NCBI GenBank assembly: GCA_003612585.1
Contig: RAZH01000014.1
Coordinates: 1 to 64,000 of the forward strand
DNA: 64,000 nt
Source: a bacterium 1XD42-54
GTDB taxonomy: Bacteria > Bacillota > Clostridia > Lachnospirales > Lachnospiraceae
Direction: 5' to 3'
Part shown: piece by piece, positions 55,380 through 64,000 of the stretch
How positions within the stretch are numbered: position 1 is the first letter of the stretch
Layout of the letters: each line of letters starts with the position of its first letter
Made by a program: the position numbers and the translations under genes
Notes under the pieces: model-generated
The model's database searches: none
What the model was told of the DNA's origin: nothing
Seen by the model: only the letters and a program-made list of their open reading frames with translations

Positions 55380-57881
55380 CTATTCTTCTTTCTTCAGTTC
55401 CTCTTCCAGTGATTTTAAGGTATCCTCTTCTGTTTTTGCCAGGGATTCTCTGACTCTGGCAATACTTGCTACTCTGGCATCTCCACTTAAATTCATCAGC
55501 TTAACGCCGCTTGTAATACGTCCAAGCACAGAGATATCTTCACATGACATCTGTATAATAATACCTTCTGTGTTGATCATCATAATTTCATTTTCATTGT
55601 TTACTGCTTTAACGCCAACGACATTTCCTGTTTTTTCCATAATTTTGTAACATTTTACACCTTTTCCTCCTCTGTTCTGAGGAGTAAATTCTTCCATGGA
55701 GGTGAGTTTACCCATACCGTTTTCTGATACGATCAGAAGATAATCGCCCTGCGTATCGAGCTGCATGCCGACCACCTCGTCTCCGTCTGAAAGGTTCATT
55801 CCGATGACACCCATGGAGACACGGCCTGTTCTTCTTACATCCGTTTCGTGGAAGCGAATACACTGTCCGTATTTCGTTACAAGGAAGATGTCTTTCTTAT
55901 TATTTGTAAATTTGACCTCGATCAATTCATCTTCTTCACGGAGACTGATGGCAGCAAGTCCAGTTTTTCTCACATTCACAAAATCCGTAATCGGCGTTTT
56001 TTTGACAATTCCATTTTTTGTTGCCATAAACATAAAACGACCGTCTTTATACTCTTTGATCGGGATCAGCGCCGTTATCTTTTCTTCTGGCATGAGCTGA
56101 AGAAGATTAATAATCGCTGTTCCTCTCGCCGTTCTTCCTGCTTCTGGAATTTCATACGCTTTCAGACGATACACTCTTCCTTTATTTGTGAAAAACATCA
56201 GATAGTGATGCGTTGTCGTCATAAGAAGTTCTTCTATGTAATCGTCTTCGATTGTCTGCATTCCTTTAATTCCCTTGCCGCCTCGGCCCTGGGACTTAAA
56301 ATTATCCGGAGTCATACGCTTAATATATCCAAGCTTTGTCATGGTAATCACAACATTTTCATCCGGTATCAGATCTTCCATGGAAATATCAAATGCATCA
56401 AATCCGATTGAAGTTCTTCTCTCATCTCCAAATTTTTCTTTTACGATCGTGATCTCTTTTTTAATCACGCCAAGCAAAAGATTTTCATCTGCAAGAATTG
56501 CCTTCAAATCTTTGATTTTTTCCATGAGTTCTTTGAATTCATTTTCCAGTTTTTCCCGTTCCAGACCGGTGAGCGCGCGCAGACGCATATCTACAATCGC
56601 CTGTGACTGTGCGTCCGAGAGACTGAAACGTTCCATCAGCCGTGCTTTTGCAGCCTGTGTATTCTGAGAACTGCGGATAATAGAAATTACTTCATCAATG
56701 TTATCAAGCGCAATCAGCAAGCCCTGCAAAATATGAGCGCGTTCTTCTGCTTTGTTCAGCTCATATTTTGTCCTTCTTGTTACGACATCCTCCTGATGTT
56801 TGATATAATAACTCAGCATCTGATGAATGTTCAGCACCTTTGGCTGATTTTTTACAAGCGCTAGCATATTGACACCAAACGTATCCTGAAGCTGTGTATG
56901 CTTATAAAGCTGATTGAGAATGACATTTGCGTTCGCGTCTTTTCTCAGCTCAATGTTGATTCGCATTCCTTCACGGCTTGACTCATCTGTAATTGCCGTG
57001 ATACCGTCAATTCTTTTATCCCTTACAAGGTCTGCCATTTTTTCAATCAGACGCGCCTTGTTTACAAGATACGGCAATTCCGTCACAATAATATGACTTT
57101 TTCCATTCGGGGCTGTCTCAATATTGGTTATTGCTCGAACACGAATTTTACCTCGTCCCGTACGATAGGCCTCCTCAATTCCTCTTGTTCCAAGAATCTG
57201 TGCTCCGGTTGGGAAGTCTGGCCCTTTGATGATATCCATAATTTCTTCAATTGAGGTATCTCTCTTTTCCTCAATCCGGTTATCAATCATCTTTACAACA
57301 GCAGAAATTACCTCTCCAAGATTATGAGGCGGAATGTTAGTTGCCATTCCGACTGCAATACCCGTTGTTCCGTTCACCAGAAGATTTGGAAATCTGGAAG
57401 GAAGAATCACAGGCTCTTTCTCAGTTTCATCAAAGTTTGGGGCAAAATCCACGGTATCTTTATTTATATCAGCCAGCATTTCCATGGAAATTTTGCTGAG
57501 GCGCGCCTCCGTATAACGCATAGCCGCCGCCCCGTCGCCATCCACGGAACCGAAGTTCCCGTGTCCGTCAACAAGAGGATATCTTGTGGACCATTCCTGC
57601 GCCATATTGACAAGCGCTCCGTAAATCGAACTGTCACCATGCGGGTGATACTTACCCATCGTATCACCGACAATACGCGCACATTTTCTGTGAGGCTTGT
57701 CAGGACTGTTATTCAGCTCAATCATGGAATAAAGAACCCTTCTCTGTACCGGCTTCAGACCATCGCGCACATCCGGGAGAGCACGGGAAGCGATTACGCT
57801 CATGGCATAATCAATATAACTTTCTTCCATTGTTTTCTTGAGGTCTACTTCTTTTATTTTATCAAAAATATTATCTTCCAA
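55380..57881 (-). CDS. gyrA: DNA gyrase subunit A
   Basis: An 833-aa protein. The catalytic Tyr lies in [11 protein letters not shown]. The quinolone region reads [19 protein letters not shown]: the Ser that matters in quinolone resistance is present, but the usual acidic residue four positions on is Gly. C-terminal beta-propeller repeats (e.g. GYIKRM...[10 protein letters not shown]) are present. It forms the core of gyrase with GyrB. Confidence 0.97.
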   Translation of the reverse strand: MEDNIFDKIKEVDLKKTMEESYIDYAMSVIASRALPDVRDGLKPVQRRVLYSMIELNNSPDKPHRKCARIVGDTMGKYHPHGDSSIYGALVNMAQEWSTRYPLVDGHGNFGSVDGDGAAAMRYTEARLSKISMEMLADINKDTVDFAPNFDETEKEPVILPSRFPNLLVNGTTGIAVGMATNIPPHNLGEVISAVVKMIDNRIEEKRDTSIEEIMDIIKGPDFPTGAQILGTRGIEEAYRTGRGKIRVRAITNIETAPNGKSHIIVTELPYLVNKARLIEKMADLVRDKRIDGITAITDESSREGMRINIELRKDANANVILNQLYKHTQLQDTFGVNMLALVKNQPKVLNIHQMLSYYIKHQEDVVTRRTKYELNKAEERAHILQGLLIALDNIDEVISIIRSSQNTQAAKARLMERFSLSDAQSQAIVDMRLRALTGLEREKLENEFKELMEKIKDLKAILADENLLLGVIKKEITIVKEKFGDERRTSIGFDAFDISMEDLIPDENVVITMTKLGYIKRMTPDNFKSQGRGGKGIKGMQTIEDDYIEELLMTTTHHYLMFFTNKGRVYRLKAYEIPEAGRTARGTAIINLLQLMPEEKITALIPIKEYKDGRFMFMATKNGIVKKTPITDFVNVRKTGLAAISLREEDELIEVKFTNNKKDIFLVTKYGQCIRFHETDVRRTGRVSMGVIGMNLSDGDEVVGMQLDTQGDYLLIVSENGMGKLTSMEEFTPQNRGGKGVKCYKIMEKTGNVVGVKAVNNENEIMMINTEGIIIQMSCEDISVLGRITSGVKLMNLSGDARVASIARVRESLAKTEEDTLKSLEEELKKEE

Positions 57882-57913
57882 AGTTTCGCTCCTCCTGTGA
57901 TGCTAATCCAGAA

Positions 57914-60926
<3,013 letters not shown>

Positions 60927-60941
60927 CTTTACACCATCTTT

Positions 60942-61172
60942 TTATCTGGTTATTTTAATCATAATTTCTTCACAGATTACTTCATCACCTTCAAAAAGCT
61001 TTTTTCCTCTCTGAAATTCTTTTTCTCCGTTTATAAGAACCTGTCCTTCCAGAATCTTATACTTTGCATCCACTCCGCTCTCTGCAATACCGGCAGCTTT
61101 TAACGCCTGACCCAGCTTAATGTATTCATCCCGAAGCTTGATTTCCGTCATTTCCATAATTTTATTCTCCAT
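60942..61172 (-). CDS. yaaA: S4-domain RNA-binding protein (YaaA-like)
   Basis: A 76-aa S4 fold protein (LRDEYIKLGQALKAAGIAESG, then AKYKILEGQVLINGEKEFQRGKKL). It is a small gene always found between dnaN and recF in Firmicutes. Its function is unknown; S4 domains bind structured RNA. The start may be ATG 61172 or the internal Met six codons on. Confidence 0.88.
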   Translation of the reverse strand: MENKIMEMTEIKLRDEYIKLGQALKAAGIAESGVDAKYKILEGQVLINGEKEFQRGKKLFEGDEVICEEIMIKITR

Positions 61173-61187
61173 ACTTGTAACATGTAA

Positions 61188-62294
61188 TTATGCATCTACA
61201 AAATTAACCGGCAGAATCAGATAAATATAATTCTGCTCCTCATCCCTTATAAAACATGGCGCTTTTGGATTCATGTAATAGATATCAATAGATTCATCAT
61301 CAATGACACGAAGTGCATCAATCAGGAATTTCGGATTAAAACCAATTTTTATATTCTTTCCTTCCAGTTCAATATCAATAATTTCATCCATACTACCGAT
61401 CTGAGACGAAATTTTAAGTTCCATAACACCTTCTGAAATATTCAAAATAATAGGTCTTTTATCACCTTCTTTTACAAGAAGGGTAGCCCTGTCTATACAA
61501 TCAAGAAATTCTCTTTTATTGATTGTAACTTTTGTCTCGTAGTCATTGGAAAGCATTTGATTTACACGGAAATAATTTCCTTCAATCAATCTCGAAACAA
61601 CAACCGTCTGATCAAATTCAAAAACAATATGATTATCCGTAAAATAAATATCTACGATATCTTCTGTTCCACCAGTTAAAATTTTTGAAATTTCAATCAG
61701 TGTTTTACCAGGAACAATAACCTTTTTCTCTCCATACTGTGATTTAAGCTCTATTTTCCGAATTGAAATCCGATGACCATCAAGAGAGACAACTCTCATT
61801 TCATTTTCCTGAATCTCAAACAGCTCACCCGTCATCATTTTATTACTGTCGTTCACAGCAATTGAGAAAATAGTTTGTCTGATTACTTCTTTCAGAGTAA
61901 ACTGCGATAAGCTTATCTTATAATCTCTCTCAACAAATGGAAGATAGGAGAAGTCTTCTCCATCTTTTCCCATAATAGAAAATTTTGCTTTTTCACAGGT
62001 GATCTGTGTATTGTTTTTTTCATCTGCAACAATCGTAACATCACTGTCAGGCAGTTTTCTGATAATCTCAGAAAAAAGTTTTGCTTCCAAAGCTACAATT
62101 CCTTTTTCAAGAATTTCACCTTCCACCTTGGTTTCAATTCCCAGTTCCATATCATTGGCTGTGAACTTTATGATGCCTGATGAAGCATCAACCAGAATAC
62201 ATTCGAGAATTGGCATCGTGGTTTTTGAAGGAACGGCCTTCATTACAGTATTTACACCTTTCAGAAGGTTACTTTTGCTGCAAGTAATTTTCAT
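61188..62294 (-). CDS. dnaN: DNA polymerase III beta subunit (sliding clamp)
   Basis: A 368-aa clamp. It begins KITCSKSNLLKGVNTVMKAVPSKTTMPILECI, shows the three-domain pattern of family members and ends YLILPVNFVDA. ATG 62294 follows GAAGGGAG. It is transcribed away from oriC. Confidence 0.97.
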   Translation of the reverse strand: MKITCSKSNLLKGVNTVMKAVPSKTTMPILECILVDASSGIIKFTANDMELGIETKVEGEILEKGIVALEAKLFSEIIRKLPDSDVTIVADEKNNTQITCEKAKFSIMGKDGEDFSYLPFVERDYKISLSQFTLKEVIRQTIFSIAVNDSNKMMTGELFEIQENEMRVVSLDGHRISIRKIELKSQYGEKKVIVPGKTLIEISKILTGGTEDIVDIYFTDNHIVFEFDQTVVVSRLIEGNYFRVNQMLSNDYETKVTINKREFLDCIDRATLLVKEGDKRPIILNISEGVMELKISSQIGSMDEIIDIELEGKNIKIGFNPKFLIDALRVIDDESIDIYYMNPKAPCFIRDEEQNYIYLILPVNFVDA

Positions 62295-62707
62295 AATAGA
62301 TATACTCCCTTCGTAATGTTGCAGATGATCTGAACGGAAATCGTTCTTTCCATCATTTTTTTATCAAAAAATATAAAGCTTACAAAAAAGAATCGGCTCT
62401 GCGAAGTGTAAATTGCGCGAAGCGCTTTAAATATATATATGAGAAAAATCCGCAGTAATCTTATTAAGGGCTGTGGATATGTGTAAAACCCATATAAGGC
62501 TTTATATTTACGGCATTTTTTAGATGGACAACGATGTGTAGTCACCTAAGAAACGATATGGATAACAGAAAGCTTATTCACATTTCAAATTTTTGAAAGG
62601 ATAAAACGATCTGATCCGGAAATTGTTTATAAACACTCGTCCACAACTCTTTCACACACATTAAAACTGGTTATCATGTGGATAAGTGGATAACTTTGTG
62701 GATAACT
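62295..62707. other. Chromosomal replication origin (oriC) between dnaN and dnaA
   Basis: Perfect DnaA boxes TGTGGATAA lie at 62677-62685 and 62697-62705, with a one-mismatch box at 62685-62693 between them. Further near matches occur around 62470-62480, 62554-62562 and 62574-62582. An AT-rich stretch near 62427-62445 may be the unwinding element. The place between dnaA and dnaN is where Firmicute origins lie. The dnaN promoter must also lie here. Confidence 0.85.
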
Positions 62708-64000
62708 TTATGCCGGACTTATCTTTTTTTTCAAAATTTCTACTATATTTCTTGTAGAATCTGAAGTTTTTATTTCAGAAGCAATTTTCTTGGAACCATG
62801 AAGAACAGTGGAATGATCACGATTTCCCATCTCGGAGCCAATTTTTTTGAGTCCGACGCTCGTCATGTTGCTGCAAAGGTACATAGCGATCTGTCTTGGG
62901 AAAACAACTTCTGTGTTACGTTTATTACTTTTAATATCGTCTTCTGTAATATGAAAATGTTCTGCTACAACAGAAATAATGAGGGAAGGGGTAATCTCTT
63001 TCTTTTCATCTGGGGAAATAATGTCTTTTAATGCTTCCTCAGCCAGACGTATCGTTATTTCTCTGTTTTCCAGGTTGCTAAGCGCAACGAGTTTATTCAG
63101 AGCTCCTTCCAGTTCACGAATATTGGATTTAATATTCATAGCAATGTATTTGATGACTTCATTATCAATGTCATAACCGTCGGTTTCTTCTTTTTTATGA
63201 AGAATAGCCATACGAGTCTCAAAATCCGGAGACGAAATATCAGCAATCAGACCCCATTCAAATCTGGAACGGAGCCTTGCTTCTAATGTTTCAATATCTT
63301 TTGGCGGTTTATCAGAGGAGATAATAATCTGTTTTTTGTTGTTATGCAGATCGTTAAAGGTATGGAAAAACTCTTCCTGCGTGGATTCCTTACCTATAAT
63401 AAACTGGATATCGTCAATCAGAAGGACATCCACGTTGCGGTATTTTTCACGGAACTTGGTCATAGAAGTATTATTTCCATTACGAATGGAATCAATCAGC
63501 TCATTTGTAAAATACTCACTGGTCACATAAAGTACTTTCTTTTCTGGATTTTCATTCAAAATAAAATGAGCAATGGAATGCATAAGATGCGTTTTTCCAA
63601 GTCCGGCCCCTCCATGGATAAAAAGAGGATTATACATTTTTCCCGGCGACTCCGCAACAGCAAGTGCTGCAGCATGTGCAAATTTGTTGTTATTACCAAC
63701 AACAAATGTATCAAAGGTATATCTTGGGTTGAGATTAGCCTTTTCTATGCTGGGGCTGTTGTCTACAAGATTTACAGGAGTGAACTTTTTTTTGCGTTCT
63801 TTTGCCTGTTCCGGAAGTATAAACTCAATGTCATATTCTTTTCCTGTAAACTCAGCGATTGCCACTTTAATAGGAAACATATATTTTTTTGTAATATAAT
63901 CAATGCCCATCTGTTCAGATGGAACAAGTATTGTTACCATATGGTCGGAAACACTGTGTATTTCCAGTGGCTTGAGCCATGTTTTGAAAGAGATATCAGA
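62708..64000 (-). CDS. dnaA: DnaA, chromosomal replication initiator (partial, runs off edge)
   Basis: The frame continues to the right edge, where the 20 codons before Met 63940 read SDISFKTWLKPLEIHSVSDH, part of the DnaA N-terminal domain. The first Met in view (63940) is therefore not the true start. AAA+ motifs are present: Walker A HGGAGLGKTHLMHS, Walker B VLLIDDIQF and sensor 1. The C-terminal domain ends with the DNA-binding signature GNRDHSTVLHG. About 430 residues are visible; the start lies outside. Confidence 0.97.
   Translation of the reverse strand, partial: SDISFKTWLKPLEIHSVSDHMVTILVPSEQMGIDYITKKYMFPIKVAIAEFTGKEYDIEFILPEQAKERKKKFTPVNLVDNSPSIEKANLNPRYTFDTFVVGNNNKFAHAAALAVAESPGKMYNPLFIHGGAGLGKTHLMHSIAHFILNENPEKKVLYVTSEYFTNELIDSIRNGNNTSMTKFREKYRNVDVLLIDDIQFIIGKESTQEEFFHTFNDLHNNKKQIIISSDKPPKDIETLEARLRSRFEWGLIADISSPDFETRMAILHKKEETDGYDIDNEVIKYIAMNIKSNIRELEGALNKLVALSNLENREITIRLAEEALKDIISPDEKKEITPSLIISVVAEHFHITEDDIKSNKRNTEVVFPRQIAMYLCSNMTSVGLKKIGSEMGNRDHSTVLHGSKKIASEIKTSDSTRNIVEILKKKISPA

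Overview
This 64 kb window comes from a low-to-mid G+C Firmicute chromosome, most likely a gut Lachnospiraceae (Clostridia). The evidence is the replication-origin order dnaA, dnaN, S4-domain protein, recF, gyrB, gyrA, the MurT/GatD pair, the SAM-I riboswitch on metK, the YesM/AraC-type two-component system and a sodium-type F-ATPase c-subunit. The species cannot be fixed from the sequence alone. The chromosome is shown in reverse: dnaA runs off the right edge and almost every gene between 5.7 kb and the right edge is on the minus strand.

Layout. (1) 0-5.5 kb, plus strand: a vanG-type glycopeptide-resistance cluster that looks partly decayed. vanR is cut at its 5' end by an IS3-like element. 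vanS and the VanG-like ligase are intact, vanXY is reduced to its C-terminal half, and VanT is split into membrane and racemase proteins. (2) 5.7-16.7 kb: a TipA-like MerR regulator with a textbook 19-bp-spacer promoter, the complete atp operon (Z-I-B-E-F-H-A-G-D-C) with a strange 35-bp tandem repeat between atpG and atpD, a YtvI/AI-2E-type membrane protein, and an RluA-type pseudouridine synthase. (3) 16.7-24.9 kb: an FbpABC/AfuABC-like ABC importer co-directional with a YesM/AraC two-component system. It diverges from a HAD phosphatase and a GmhA-like SIS isomerase; together they suggest uptake and processing of a sugar phosphate.

(4) About 25.2-49.2 kb: a genomic island. Its edges carry a short repeated core at the 3' end of a response-regulator gene, inner 26-bp arm-like repeats, and two paralogous tyrosine integrases at the right end. 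At the left end are mobilization remnants: MobC, a possible oriT, a truncated excisionase-like ORF and iteron-like repeats. The cargo is a complete DNA phosphorothioation modification and restriction system, transcribed as xre-dptF-dptG-dptH-dndB-dndC-dndD-dndE-dndA. Two extra genes follow: a 591-aa protein with a possible PD-(D/E)XK-like core (Q-x-K variant), and an AlbA_2/Schlafen-type ATP-binding regulator. A perfect 16-bp-arm palindrome sits in front of dndB. Three related 108-110 bp elements with inverted ends lie upstream of the two small XRE regulators.

(5) 49.2-64 kb: an OmpR-family two-component system, metK under a SAM-I riboswitch, the MurT/GatD lipid II amidation enzymes, then gyrA, gyrB, recF, the S4-domain gene, dnaN, oriC and dnaA.

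The best candidate for something undescribed is the island: a self-sufficient Dnd/Dpt system with its own DndA, plus the 591-aa nuclease-like protein and the AlbA_2 protein as possible further effectors or regulators.
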